A stretch of DNA of 64,000 nucleotides from Ligustrum vulgare (taxonomy: Eukaryota; Streptophyta; Magnoliopsida; Lamiales; Oleaceae): positions 17,173,352 through 17,237,351 of the forward strand of contig OY743171.1 in NCBI GenBank assembly GCA_963555705.1, written 5' to 3'. Within the stretch, counting starts at the first letter, position 1. Every line of letters starts with the position of its first letter. The notes below the pieces were generated by a model that saw only the letters and a program-made list of their open reading frames with translations, was not told where the DNA came from and searched no databases. Of the stretch, positions 31,334 through 42,879 are shown in pieces. A program made the translations under genes and the position numbers.

Positions 31334-32299
31334 TTATTGTGGAGTCGAGACAAAATGTTTTTAATCTTGCAGCCTCCTCTCCTTGACCTTTTTCTTGGGT
31401 AGCCCCCAAAAGAGGATTGTTGTGGTGACTTTTCTCCTTTCGATGGTGGTCGAATGAGATAGTTATGGGAAGGTGGTGTTGTGGGTCGAGTTTATGGGTG
31501 GTTTCAATGTGGTGTCGATATTAAACTAAGTATGAGATTTTAGTGAATATACCATCCACAAAATAAACATGGTGTCAGAGCTTAATGCTGTGTGATTTGG
31601 GCAGAAAATAGCTTAAACTGGTGAAGAAGAAGGCTAGAAATCGACAGAAAAAACAGGGAATGCAGAAGGATTCTATCAAGTTTTTTGCAATGCTTATAGA
31701 CCGAGAAACTTGGTTTCTAGCCAAATCAGTGGTCGGATGAAGAAACGGACACCACTGGCATTATTAATAGGCGAAGGTGAAGCTGGTAGGGTGGCGTGTG
31801 GTGGTGGTCGGCACCGAAAAGTGGTGGTCGTGGTCGACGTGTGGGTATCGTGTGAAGGCGCATGGTCAGCTCATGTTGAGTTTTCCGACAAACGTTCTTC
31901 AGGGAATTAATTTCCCTTGTCGTGGTGGAGTTGTTGGTGTTTTGATATTTCTGCTTCTAGTTTTTTATTGAAAGTTGGACGAGTTTGCCCTTTGGTCGCT
32001 TGGTCAATGGGTGATGTTTGTGTTGCTCCAATTTTCGGTGGATGCTTTAGGGTGTATGGTGGTGTATCTAGGTAGTGATGTTTGCATATCTCCTAATTTA
32101 CGAACCAAAAAATTGGTTTGCTCGTTATCTTGTTCTTTCTCCTTATTGTTGCAGCCATTTACTTTCGCATTAGAAGTCGTCGTGTAAGGTGACATTAGGT
32201 TTAGGGTTATCATGAAGGGGTAACCATGTCCTGTTTCTAGACCTCGAAATTATTTGTTCAATTCTTGCAATGTATTCTATATGAATGTGATATATTAGT

Positions 32300-32455
32300 T
32301 TCACGAGTCAAAAATCAAGGCTTGAGCTTTGCTCAAACTTTTAGGGGTTGAGCTTTTTTTGGCTCGAGTTGAGCCAAAGCTCGACCAAATTATTTAAGAT
32401 CGATCCGAGCTTCTTTGAGCTAAGCCTAGCCGAACCTAAGCCAGGCAAGCCCATA
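32300..32455. repeat. hAT-end-like repeat fragment
   Basis: GGCTCGAGTTGAGCC and GAGCTAAGCCTAGCC-type repeats resemble the subterminal regions of the hAT elements in this window. No clear ends or target duplication. Confidence 0.35.
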
Positions 32456-32633
32456 TTATTTTTGTTTTTTGGAAAATGAACTGTGTTTAGTTAAAAATAT
32501 AACACACATAAAACTTTATCTCATTACCTTCTCTTATTGGTTCAAGTCCACCTGCTACTACTTCAGCTCCACCCTTGGCGTGTGATGCTACTCCAAGGTA
32601 TGATCTCTCTCTCTCTCTCCCTCCTCTTCTCCT

Positions 32634-33150
32634 TTGTCTTCCGACTCCCCAAAAATGTCCTCTCTATCTTTGTCATTGTTACCACCCACCCAAGCACAAG
32701 AATCCAATCCTCTACCCGAGCCATCTCATCAAATTGAAACCCGTTCTCAAAATAATATCTATCATCCCAAACAATTTCCTGACTTTAAGAAAAATTATCA
32801 TGTCACCAAACATCCACTTCCTGCATCCCTTAAGCCTTCTATTGCCTTTCGAGCTCTTAAAGATCCAGGATGGCATGCTGCTATGGATGATGAGCTTGCT
32901 ACTCTTACTCGCAATCGTACATGGGTTCTTGTAGCTCGTCCTCCAAACCATAACATTGTAGGGGTCTAAATGGGTGTTTTATATCAAACGAAATCCAGAT
33001 GGTTTTATTTTCCCAGTACAAAGCCCATTTGGTTGCAAAAGGATTCTATTAACATCCTGGGGTTGATTATCCTGGGGTTGATGTGTCATGTTTGCCTCTT
33101 ACAAAAGGCTCTTTATGGTTTGAAACAAGTCCCTCAAGGTACAAGAAGTT
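32634..33150 (+). pseudogene. Copia reverse transcriptase fragment
   Basis: The frame from 32634 reads IETRSQNNIYHPKQF, FRALKDPGWHAAMDDELATL and TRNRTWVLVARPPNHNIVG, the N-terminal part of Copia RT, then a stop. Further pieces include ALYGLKQVPQGTRS at about 33110. The YVDD motif is missing. Confidence 0.88.
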
Positions 33151-33505
33151 AAAGACATTTCTCCTCAACTTTTGATTTATCAATTCTAAATCTGATACTT
33201 CATTATTTATCTATACCACTAGGAAGAGTCAGTCTGTAAGACCTATAGGGAAATTAGGGTGGGGTAAGGCTAGATGCTTGTCCAAGTACCCTAAGAAGTA
33301 CGCATTAAAGAAGTACTACAGTTAGGTACAAGGTAGTCTTAAAAACCATCGACAAACTTCTTAAACTCATTGGACTACAGCTAAAAGGTTGCTTCCTTAC
33401 ATCAAACATACAATACATTTTGGTCTCACTATCCGGCGTCAACAATCTCTCCCTCTTCAAGCTTATTCTGATGCTGATTGGACTCATGACCAGGATTCTT
33501 ACAAG

Positions 33506-34481
33506 AAGGGCTGCAAGTTGAATTAGAAAATCCGATTTCATCTGATTCTATTCTGAATTTTTTCAAAAAAGTTCGATTCCGATTGATTCGAAATCCAAAA
33601 CTTCCGAATTACGAAATTTTCCGAAACAATTGGATTGGAATTGGAATGAGTTTCGAAATTCCAAAATTTCGATCTAAAAATTATGATTTTTTTTAATAAA
33701 TTCCTAAAGTTTTATATTTGCATTACAATTAATAATATAAAATCTAAGAAAACAATTTATTCAACAATGAATAATATTAAAATATTATTAGCATTAGATT
33801 TAACATATAACTAATGGGTAACACTTTCACTTAGTTAAAAAAAGAAGAAGCTAGAATAGCACTTCAATTTTAGCATAGAATTTAAATTAGGTAAATTGGG
33901 GCAATGAAAAAATATTTTACACATCAGATATAATAAAAAGTTCAGATTAAATCAAAAGTTCAAAATGTGTTGTCAGTTGTGGTATCACAAAGTTTACATC
34001 ACTTATTCATTGTTTGTATGATCATCAGGTTTGGACTTTGAAACGTGACATTGTTTGTTTATTGAAAACTAAATTTTTGAAGCAAAATTGTTAGATATAC
34101 ATAGAGTTATAGGATGAGAAAAGCAAGAGTTTTAGATTGTTATCGTTAACTTTTATTTTATTGGATTACGATGAAACACTTATGTTAAATCTATTTATAG
34201 ATGTTATATTGTTATTTTGTTATCGTTTATAACTTTAATTATAGTTTTTGACTAGTTGAAATTTTGAATTCATTTAGTTTTAGACATTTAATTTCTTGAA
34301 TTTCTTTTTTTCATATACTTAAAGTTATTATAAATCTTGATAAAATATTAAATATTGGAAATTTTAAAAATTTTTCAAAATTCCGAATTTCAGTTGGGAG
34401 TGAAGTTTGTGTATTCCGAGAATTTTGGAAAGAAATTTGGAATACCTATTTCCAATCCGTTCCGCTCAAAAAATACCCCTA
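33506..34481. mobile_element. Non-autonomous hAT element in Copia RNase H
   Basis: It starts AAGGGCTGCAAGTTG and ends CAAAAAATACCCCTA, with CTTACAAG duplicated on both sides (33498-33505 and 34482-34489). Its interior is rich in GGAATTTCGAA-type inverted motifs. Copia RNase H homology resumes directly after it. Confidence 0.9.
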
Positions 34482-34489
34482 CTTACAAG

Positions 34490-34880
34490 TCTACCAATGC
34501 TTTTTTTGTTTTTCTTGGTGGAAATCAAATCTCTCTGTGTTTAAAAAAACAAAGAACAGTAGCTCGTTCTTAAACGAAGGCAGAGTATTGTGCTGTTGCT
34601 TCTACCGCTGTTGAAGTCAATTGGATTTCTCATCTCCTTTCTGAGCTTGGTATCACTCCTCAACAATGTCCTACCATTTTTTGTGATAATTTAAGTGCCA
34701 CATATTTGTCTGTTAATCCGCTCTTCCACAGTCGAATGAAGCACATTGCGTTGGATTATCATTTTGTTACGGAAAAACTTGCTTTTGGTTCTCTTAAGGT
34801 TTCTCATGTTAATACTCACTCTCAGCTTGCTGATATCTTTACTAAGCCACTCTCCAAAAGTCGGTTCCTTTTCCTTTGAT
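34490..34880 (+). pseudogene. Copia RNase H C-terminal part
   Basis: TKAEYCAVASTAVEVNWISH, FCDNLSATYLSVNPLFHSR and THSQLADIFTKPLSKSRF are the end of a Copia polyprotein. A TAA precedes TKAEY and a TGA ends it. Confidence 0.9.
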
Positions 34881-34927
34881 CCAAGCTTGGCATTTCAGAT
34901 AGAATTACCATCTTGCGGGGGGCATAT

Positions 34928-35170
34928 TGAAGCTAAATCATAGGAGCCATTCTTTTGCTTCTGTTGTAATAAACTAGTTATGGCAAGTTTCATTGTAATT
35001 ATCTTCGCCACGGTTTGTGGGATATTTGTTGTAACTATTTTGGGTGTTTATAAACTATTTAAACCTCGTTCAATGTGTTTAATAAATATTAGTTTTATTC
35101 AGCAATTACTCCTCTTAAAACCTGTCACAATTGTAGAAGCAAAATCAATGTGTTCAGTAAACTCATTATA
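34928..35170 (+). repeat. Copia remnant 3, 3' LTR (partial)
   Basis: It begins TGAAGCTAAATC after a purine-rich tract. The right end near 35170 is not defined, and a Tourist-related fragment follows. Confidence 0.55.
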
Positions 35171-35262
35171 AATTACACAATTTCTCATATCACTTTTTAA
35201 TCACATACATTTTTCAAATCACTTTTCATCCACATATTTTATCTCAAAAACAACAATTAGTC
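35165..35262 (-). repeat. Tourist-related fragment
   Basis: CACTTTTTAATCACATACAT and CATCCACATATTTTATCTC match the reverse complement of the middle of the MITE at 8173. Ends are lost. Confidence 0.45.
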
Positions 35263-35402
35263 ATTTATAATTTAGAGTAAAAAATTTGTACATTGACCTA
35301 ATTAAACAAATTTAAGAGTTTACATTATTTTATCTTAAATATTACTAAGATGACCGAGGCTTATATATATAAAGTAATGCACAATAAATTAATTTCAACT
35401 GA

Positions 35403-35533
35403 TCAAAGGGGTTTGTCCTAGTAGTGAAGGTACCCCCCGTACCGGACTTTAGATCCGGGTTTGAGTCACCAACCCTCCCCTTAGTTCCCCCCTTTGTAAT
35501 GCTCCAAATAATAATAATAATAATAATAATAAT
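35403..35533 (+). mobile_element. tRNA-derived SINE
   Basis: An A-box-like GTCCTAGTAGTGAAGG (about 35413) and a B-box-like GGGTTTGAGTCACC (about 35457) have tRNA-like spacing, and a short body ends in an (AAT)n tail (about 35505-35533). This is the structure of a plant SINE transcribed by RNA polymerase III. It is not a tRNA gene because no cloverleaf can be drawn. Target duplications were not identified. Confidence 0.7.
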
Positions 35534-36397
35534 TTGAGTTTTTTCCCTATTTGATACAATTACAAATTTTAATTTTAATCAATGTCAATATTTAAAATTA
35601 ATCACACATTTTATGGGATCCATAATTTTTCAACCACACATTCGCCAATTATTAAAAAACTACTAACAATCTGTTTTTTATTCACACCAAACATGGACAT
35701 TAATTGGTGTTTAAAAAGGTTAAATAAGGCTTTTAAACAATTTATGTTGAGGAATGAGTCACCTCACGGCCCTCATCTACACTACGGTGCACTATGAGGG
35801 CCAAAATTCAGATGACAAGAATAATCTTGTTACATCATCCTCTTTAATCCTTCATATCATAGTTATTAAGAGTGTGTTGGGTATTGTTTAAAAAGAGTTT
35901 TTTAAATGAATAGTGATTTTTATGAGAATGGATGGTTAAAATTTGGTTTAAAAGTTAAATATTGTGGGCTTGATGTTTAATTGATGGTTGAGATTGAATA
36001 CTGTAGAATAAAGAAAAAAAATTAATGTAAACCAAACAAGGGCTAAACTCAACCCATATTAATGAAGTGGCGAGTTAACTAACTACTTCCTTAAATGAAC
36101 CTAGAGGTGTCAAGATGGACGGATCGACCAGATCCGTGAAAATCGGTTCAGATCGACTCGGGACTGAGGGCCTACTCGTGATCCCAGCGGGCGGTTCAAT
36201 GGTCAAATAAATGTGACTTGCGGGTTTAAGAAATGTGACTCGCGAGTCATACATTCACAAGCCACGGTTAATCCAATGGCCCGTGAAAAAAAAAAATTAT
36301 AAGCTCTCTCCCAAAAAAACACTACAAGCGTTGAAGCTATCTTGCTACAACGCCTGTAGCGAGCTAAGCATGCCTGCATGCAGAGCTTTTCGTTTCT

Positions 36398-36422
36398 CAT
36401 TTTTTTTTTTTTTTTTTTTTTT
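36398..36422. repeat. T homopolymer
   Basis: A run of about 25 T in the leader of hAT 3. Confidence 0.95.
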
Positions 36423-36672
36423 AAAACAAGTATTTGTATCATAGATTCACTGTTCACAATGACAATTCTAGCGGTATAAAAAAGAAAAGCAACGGTAAAA
36501 ATAACTCATTTATAAATTTGATTTTATTTCTAATATTTATCACAGTTTCAATATACTCTCTTGAATCTTACATTTTACTCAATTATATTCAACAGCCAAT
36601 ATCATATTCTCATCATCAATCATCATATTCATCATCTTTTTTTCTCATTTAATCGTTTAATACTGTTGTATT

Positions 36673-38655
36673 ATGGATTTGCGCAATTTCTCTTCTCAAA
36701 ATCCTATTTTCAATGATAGATGTTCCCCAATAGAATTAGAAGATGATAATGTTGTAGAAGTTGGATCATCTCAAAATTCAAGGAAAAAGAAACAAATATC
36801 AGAGGTGTGGCAAATTTTTACAATAAATGAAAAGGATGGTATAGTAGTATGCAATATCTGCAAAAACGCTTATGTCTGGAGATATGGTCTAGGCATCGGT
36901 ACGCTACGGTGGCACAAAGAGAAACATTTAAATGAAACAGGACATTTGGATCCTAGACATACTCAAATTATTGGGTTTACTAATGTTAGTGGGTTAGTTA
37001 CTTTTACTAACTTTGTTTATTCGCAGGAACGAATGCGAGTTGGAATGTTGAAATTTTTAGAAAGTCGTGAGATGCCCTTCACATTTGCAGAAAATCATTA
37101 TTTTGAAGAGTTCCTGCAAAAGTACATTCAACCTTCTTATAGGAGCGTAAGTAGAAATGCTGCTCGTTCTGATTCTATGAAATTATTTCATACAATAGCT
37201 GAAAATTTTAAAAAAAAATGAACTTAAAAAAATTGATGGAATGATGTACTTCACGTTTGATTGTTGGTCTGGAAGAAATCATAATGGTCATGCTTGTGTT
37301 ACATCACATTTTATTAATAATAATTGGTTATTGCATAAGAAAATTATTTCTTTTCATTTACTTGAATATCCAGATAATGGCATAAATTTGTGTGAAAAAT
37401 TATTACAAGTTTTTAATGAGTTTGGTGTTTTAAATAAACTATTTAGTATTACATTTGATAATGCAAGTGCTAATAATGCATGCATTGAGCTTTTAATTAG
37501 AACGATTACACCACTTTATGATTCTAAATTATTTCACATACGTTGTGTTTGTCATATATATAATTTTTTTGTCCAAGATGGTTTGAAATTAATAACACCA
37601 AAAATAAGTATAATTAGAGAATCTATTAATTATATTTATTGTTCAGATTCTAGTTAACAATAATTTTCAAAAACTTGAAAAGCTCTTGGATTGAGACGAA
37701 GAAAATTTGTTGATGATATTCCTAATAGATGAGATTCAACCTTTTTAATGCTAAAATCATGTGTTGGATATACTAATGCTATTAATGCATTTGTTAATTC
37801 AAAACAGAATAAATTTTATTATCTGATTCAGACTGAGAAAAAGCATTTAAAGTTATGAAATTTTTGAAACATTTTTATAAAGCAACAAAAGTTAGTTCTG
37901 GAGTTTATTATCCAACTAGTAATCTTGTACTTTTACAATTAATAGAAATTGCTGGACATTTTTCATCATTTAGAGACGATCCATTTTTCTTTCAAATTAT
38001 TTACTCAATGAAGGAAAAGTTTAAAAAATATTATGAAAACATGCTACTAGTTTTTCCTGTAGCAGCAGTAATGGATCCTCGCATTAAGTTATTTGGAGTT
38101 CATTGTACTTTAGAATCACTTCCTAAAACATTGGCTTTTAACATAAATATTATAAATCGACAATTGGAAATTTTTATTAATGAAATGTATAAAAACTATT
38201 TTATTAAAAATAGTAACAATGAAAATATCACTTCTTTTATAAACTCTAGTACAACTTCTAAAGGTAAATCTTCTTTTTTCTCCCCAATAGCTAAGAAACA
38301 TAATGTTCTTAGGTCTTCATCTACAACTTCAACTGCAAATCTGAATACCAAACCTGAAGATGAAGTGGAAAATTTAGATATATTACAATGGTGGGAATCA
38401 AATGAGCGGTCATACCCTATATTATCTAAAATGGCACGAGATCTACTAACTGTTCCAGTCTCAACAGTGGCATCCGAGTCTGCTTTTAGTGCAAGTAACA
38501 GGGTATTGGACAAAAGAAGATCGAGACTTAAAGAAGATATTTTGGAAGCTCTCATATGTGTGAAAGATTGGATATTCACGGATCGAAGGATGCAAGATAA
38601 AATTATTGATGATGTTGCTGAAGACTTCAAAAATCTTACAGTTGCTGAAGATTGA
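36673..38655 (+). pseudogene. hAT transposase, nearly full length but broken
   Basis: Three frames follow one another: 36673-37221 (BED finger VCNICKNAYVWRYG then LRWHKEKH), 37241-37657 (FTFDCWSGRNHNGHA and FDNASANNA, catalytic Asp regions; CHIYNFFVQD) and 37855-38655 (GVYYPTSNLVLLQLIEIA, VMDPRIKLFG and a complete hATC domain with WWESNERSYPILSKMARDLL, VASESAFSASNRVLDKRRS). Breaks are a frameshift at a run of A near 37213, a TAA at 37655, and a TGA that replaces the Trp of the conserved RWNST motif near 37729. Encoded length would be about 650 residues, usual for the family. Confidence 0.92.
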
Positions 38656-39372
38656 TTGACAAACAACTATATAATTTTTTAACAACTAAATTATAGTTAA
38701 GTATGTGTCAACCTAGTTGGGATGTACTTAAACTATAAATATTTGATAATAGTAATTAGAAATACATTTAGTTGTTATTTGTTTATGCTGTATTTAACTT
38801 TACATTATTATAAATAATTCATGTAACATTAAATTTGATTTTTATGTAAACATTTCTTGATATAAATATGAATTTATCATTTTCTTCAATTCTTATTTTA
38901 CATTCACAAATAAATAAATAAAATTGCTATAATTATGAAAAACTCTATGTTTTTATAATTTTATTCATATAGCCCAAATCAAAACGAACCATGACCATGG
39001 ACCCACATAGGTCAGTGGGCGGGCCTGGAGTGTAGTTCGAAATTTGTGGTCCGACCTGGAACCGCCAGCGGACATACTTTTTTACACGTGGACCGTTACG
39101 GGGCTTATATAACATTGATCCATAAAAAAACAGATTGGTTCGGTAAAAATCGATCGACCTGATAACCCTAATAGAGGTTGAACTGATTCATCTAACAATT
39201 TTTTATTTTTAATTATTTATCTTTAGCTAAAAATTACATATAAACTCAAAAAATATACTTTTTTTTTTTTCAAAAAAACTATCTCATTCAAACTGCATGG
39301 TCTTTTGTTTTTTCTATTTTTCTCTTGGCTTGATCTCCATCTCTCAACTTCCATTTTTTAGCTATAACCTAA

Positions 39373-39875
39373 GGTTGCGCTTGAAACGCTCTATTTTCCA
39401 TAGAAAACAACCATTTTCCAGCATTTTTTTCCATCTTTTTGTGTTTGACAAGCAAATTCTTCTTGGCAATTCATTTTCCTTCTTTTTCTCTCACGCGCGA
39501 GTGTTCCTTCATTTTAGGGAATTCATTTTCCCAACCAGCTATTAGAATTTATTTTTCAAGTAAAATCTTTAACTATTTTCGTCACGTTTGATCATTTTTG
39601 TTGTTGTTAATTGATATATTTTTTGCTCAAAAATTAACATTATTATTATTAAGTGCAAATGTGTGAATTTTTTTTTTTATTAAAATAACTTAATTTTGCT
39701 TTATTTGCCATAAAAAATAATGTCAATTAAACAATAAAAGTTAGAAACTTTCTCAATTTTTTCACATAGAAAATTAAATGAATCAAACACATAAAACATC
39801 CAATTCCCAGGAATTCAATTTCCTAGAACTCATTTTATTTCCACCTAAATTCCACCATCGCTATCAAACGCAGCC
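39373..39875. mobile_element. Tourist-like MITE
   Basis: A 503-bp element with inverted ends GGTTGCGCTTGA and (other strand) GGCTGCGTTTGA, flanked by TAA on both sides (39370-39372 and 39876-39878). The open frame at its left end is chance. Confidence 0.82.
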
Positions 39876-40044
39876 TAAGTGTTTTACTTTGAAGATCATT
39901 CTTTTGCTAAGTTGTCCCTACTTCAAAAATTTTGATTGTCATCTATTGCTAATATGATGGCTTTTGGTAAGTTTGAATTAAATCAGTATGATTTGGAGAG
40001 AGATTAAACATGTGGAGTCAAAAAATGAAAGTTGGTGACTTGAT

Positions 40045-40319
40045 CAATGTTTTTAGATCCGGTCCGGTCATCAACCCGGTCGAGAGACGGGTCAAGGGTT
40101 AGATGATCAACTCGGAGTCAATTCAGGATCGACCCGGGCAATAATTAATATTAAAAAAATTCAAAAAAAAATATATAAAACCCGGGTCCGAGTCGGCCGG
40201 GTTTTTCGGGTCAAACCGGGCCGTTGACCGAATTTGACCCGATAGGGTTTAAAATGTGACCTAGCCCGATTTTTACCCCGGGTCGACCCAATCGGGCCAG
40301 ACCGGGTTTGATAACATTG
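40045..40319. mobile_element. Non-autonomous hAT MITE
   Basis: A 275-bp element with inverted ends CAATGTTTTTAGATCCGG and (other strand) CAATGTTATCAAACCCGG, flanked by perfect 8-bp GACTTGAT copies (40037-40044 and 40320-40327). GGGTCGACCC-type repeats surround an AT-rich centre. Same family as 15214. Confidence 0.93.
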
Positions 40320-40327
40320 GACTTGAT

Positions 40328-41060
40328 GAAATGAGATGTGCTACTGCTAAGACCTTAGATAACACATGGCCTGCTGATAAGATTCCTTCTAAAAGAAATG
40401 AATTAGAAGAAATTGCTTGGAGCACAATTTCTTATATCTTATTGAAAATGTGATACGTGTGTTATTGGTGAAATCACAATTGCGTTTGAACTACAAACTA
40501 AACTGCAAGCACAATATGTTACTAAGACTATTCCAAATAAATGTTTTTTTATTAAATAGTTCTTTTCTTTTAAAATGGATCTTTCTATTGATTTGGAAGA
40601 TAATTTGAATTATTTTACCAAATTAACCCAAGATTTAGCCAATTGTGATAAAAAGATTCAAAAGATCTGCTGACAATAATCCTGTTAAACTCCATTAGTG
40701 ATAGGTACATAGATCTAAAAACGTTCTTGAATATAGTAGGGATGAGACCACTACAAACATTATAATTAGTGCTCTAACGAAATAAGGCTCTTGAAATAAA
40801 ATTTGGGTAAAAAAATAATCATAGTGAATAAAATTTGTTAGCAAAGGGTAAGGGAAATGGTAAGTCAAATTATCACTCCAAAATTACTGATGAGTAAAAA
40901 GAAACTGATCGATAGAGGTAAATCCAGGAATAAAGCAAAAGGGGGAAAAAGTTACTATGTGGAAAATCAGGACATTTCAAAAAAGACTGTTTCAAAAGGA
41001 AAAACGAAACAAATTATAAGAATAAGAAAACTAATGAAGAAATGTTGTCTTTGATTACAA
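40328..41060 (+). pseudogene. Copia gag remnant with zinc knuckle
   Basis: All frames are broken, but at 40968-41013 one frame reads CGKSGHFKKDCFKRK, most of a CCHC knuckle. The sequence before it aligns in order with Copia gag. Confidence 0.65.
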
Positions 41061-41269
41061 TAAGTTGAGTTTTGAAGATGGTTTAGTTCTTGCTAATATT
41101 GATAAGAAACTGCATGAATGAATCATTAACTCTAATTGTTCTTCCCATATGTGCTCAATCTATCTTCATTCACATGTTTTATCTATTTGACTCAAAAGGA
41201 GGAGAAGACGAAGATAAAGAAAGCACCGTCTTCAGCACACCAATGGGAGAGGCCACCCTATAGGAACTT

Positions 41270-41296
41270 CCTTTTTTTTTTTTTTTTTTTTTTTTT
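41270..41296. repeat. T homopolymer
   Basis: A run of about 26 T between gag and integrase regions of Copia remnant 1, possibly a small poly(A) insertion on the minus strand. Confidence 0.9.
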
Positions 41297-41487
41297 TATG
41301 AAAATCAGTGGTAGCAGGTTACTATGGATAATAACATGACATGTAAGGTAAGTAGGATTAGAACTCTAAAACCATTACTTGAAAATGATAATATTCTTTT
41401 CTAGAAAGAAACCGTGTATGTTCCCAATTTAAAAACAAAAATTTAATATCCTTGGGTATGTTGGATGATATGTAGCTTTACATAAAA

Positions 41488-42141
41488 TTGGGTCAAGGAC
41501 ACATTAACATCTTTAGTGGCTGTGATTTAATCATAAGTACTACAAAGAGACATGACATTTATTTTCTTGAAGCAAAACCTTTACTTGGCTTGACTATTGC
41601 TATTTTAAATGAAAAATTAATTCTTGCAAGTCTTTGGCATGAAAGACTTGGCCACATTAGCAAAAAATGCTTGAGATTTTTACAAAATAAAGGAGTAGTT
41701 GGAAAACTAAATTTGGGTGATGATGTCTCTTGTGAACAATGTGTTATAAGAAAACAAGTCAAAATACCTTTCTTACCTGGAGTTCATAAATCCAAACAAA
41801 TACTAGAATATTTACATTCTAACTTGTGGGGTCCAACTTTTGTGAATATTCTATCTGGATACAAATGTTATTTGTTGATTATTTATTTTTCTCGAGAAAT
41901 TTTTTTGGTATTTTTGGTAAAAACAACAAATGAAAAATTTAATGCCTTCAAGAATTGGGAAATCAAAATTGAAAATCAAACTGATCATAAAATAAAAATC
42001 TTGAGAACGGATAACGGTTTGGAATTATGCAATTATGAATTCAATAATTTTTGTAAGGAGCGTGACATTTTAAGATATAGAACCAATATCTATGCTGTAA
42101 AGATTCTAGGAAATGGCAAGTTACCATGGAAGATGAAATGA
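41488..42141 (+). pseudogene. Copia GAG-pre-integrase and integrase
   Basis: A frame of 217 codons. SLWHERLGHIS and CEQCVIRKQ form the HHCC zinc-binding part. The first catalytic Asp region reads NLWGP instead of DLWGP, and LRTDNGLELCN carries the second catalytic Asp. It ends where the sequence jumps to RT, so the integrase C-terminus is deleted. Confidence 0.93.
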
Positions 42142-42879
42142 TTTCTCTTTATAAAAACAAAACTTGTGAATTGGTTAAAATGCTTCAAAATCATAAACTG
42201 GTTGAATGCAAATGGATCTATAAAATGAAGGAATTGGAAGAGAGCAACAATAATATTAGATATAAAGTTAGACTTGTTGTCAAGAGTTTTACACAAAAAG
42301 AGGGTGTTGACTATAACAAAATTTTCTTCCATGTAGTTAAATATACTCCTATTAGATGAATTATTGCTCTTGTTGTTCAATTTAAATGGGAACTTGACCA
42401 GTTAGATGTAAGAAAATGTATTCCTATATGGTGAGTTTGATGAACTTATATACACGAAACAACATGCTGATTTTGTGTAAGGAAATCCTGAGACTACTAT
42501 GTGTTTATTGAAAAAAGCTTCGTGTGGTTTGAAACAAGTTCCAAGACAATGATATAAAATATTTGTTTCTTTTGTCTTGAAACTTCGTTTCAAAAGAAGC
42601 AATTATGATACCTGCTTATATTGCAAAGGAGATGAGCTAAAAATTTCTTATATTTGGTATTCTATGTGGATGATATGCTTTTAGCTAGTGATGATAAATC
42701 TAAAATTATTGATATAAAATAAATTTTTAAATCTGAGTTTGAAATGAAAGATCTTAGCCCGGCCAAGAAGATTCTAGGAATTTGGATTTTAAGAACAAAG
42801 GGAAAAAAAATATATTTTTCTTAAATTAGCATGAGCACGTGAATAAAATATTGAAAAAATTGACACGTTTGAATGTAAA
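42126..42879 (+). pseudogene. Copia reverse transcriptase remnant
   Basis: 42126-42359 reads TCELVKMLQNHKLVECKWIY and KVRLVVKSFTQKEGVDYNK, the N-terminal RT part. Then KKASCGLKQVPRQ and other motifs appear in shifted frames up to the insertion at 42880. Confidence 0.88.

Larger units (their letters stand above)
31569..35170 (+). mobile_element. Copia retrotransposon remnant 3
   Basis: A PBS-like TGGTGTCAGAGC lies at 31569. RT sequence is at 32634-33150, an RNase H tail is split by a hAT element (33430-33505 and 34490-34880), and a polypurine tract GCGGGGGGCA precedes a 3' LTR start TGAAGCTAAATC at 34928. Gag, protease and integrase are missing or unrecognisable. The GGTGGT-rich sequence at 31400-31560 and the weak frames at 31710-32200 are probably its leader. 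No matching 5' LTR was seen. Confidence 0.75.
36102..39170 (+). mobile_element. hAT transposon 3
   Basis: The left end TAGAGGTGTCAAGATGGACG and right end (other strand) TAGGGTTATCAGGTCGATCG are imperfect inverted repeats enclosing a full-length transposase gene. The 8-bp flanks do not match, so the duplication has decayed or an end is misplaced. It is a different lineage from hAT 1 and 2, since its transposase is clearly diverged. Confidence 0.8.

Noticed and set aside
31710..32213. Several frames of 60-70 codons on both strands
   Set aside because: They overlap each other, are GGTGGT low-complexity and lie in the probable leader of a Copia remnant.
35403..35480. A tRNA gene
   Set aside because: Box-like motifs are present but no cloverleaf or anticodon arm can be drawn, and an AAT tail follows, as in a SINE.
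39297..39545. Phe-rich frame of 82 codons
   Set aside because: It crosses the end of a Tourist-like MITE and is low-complexity.
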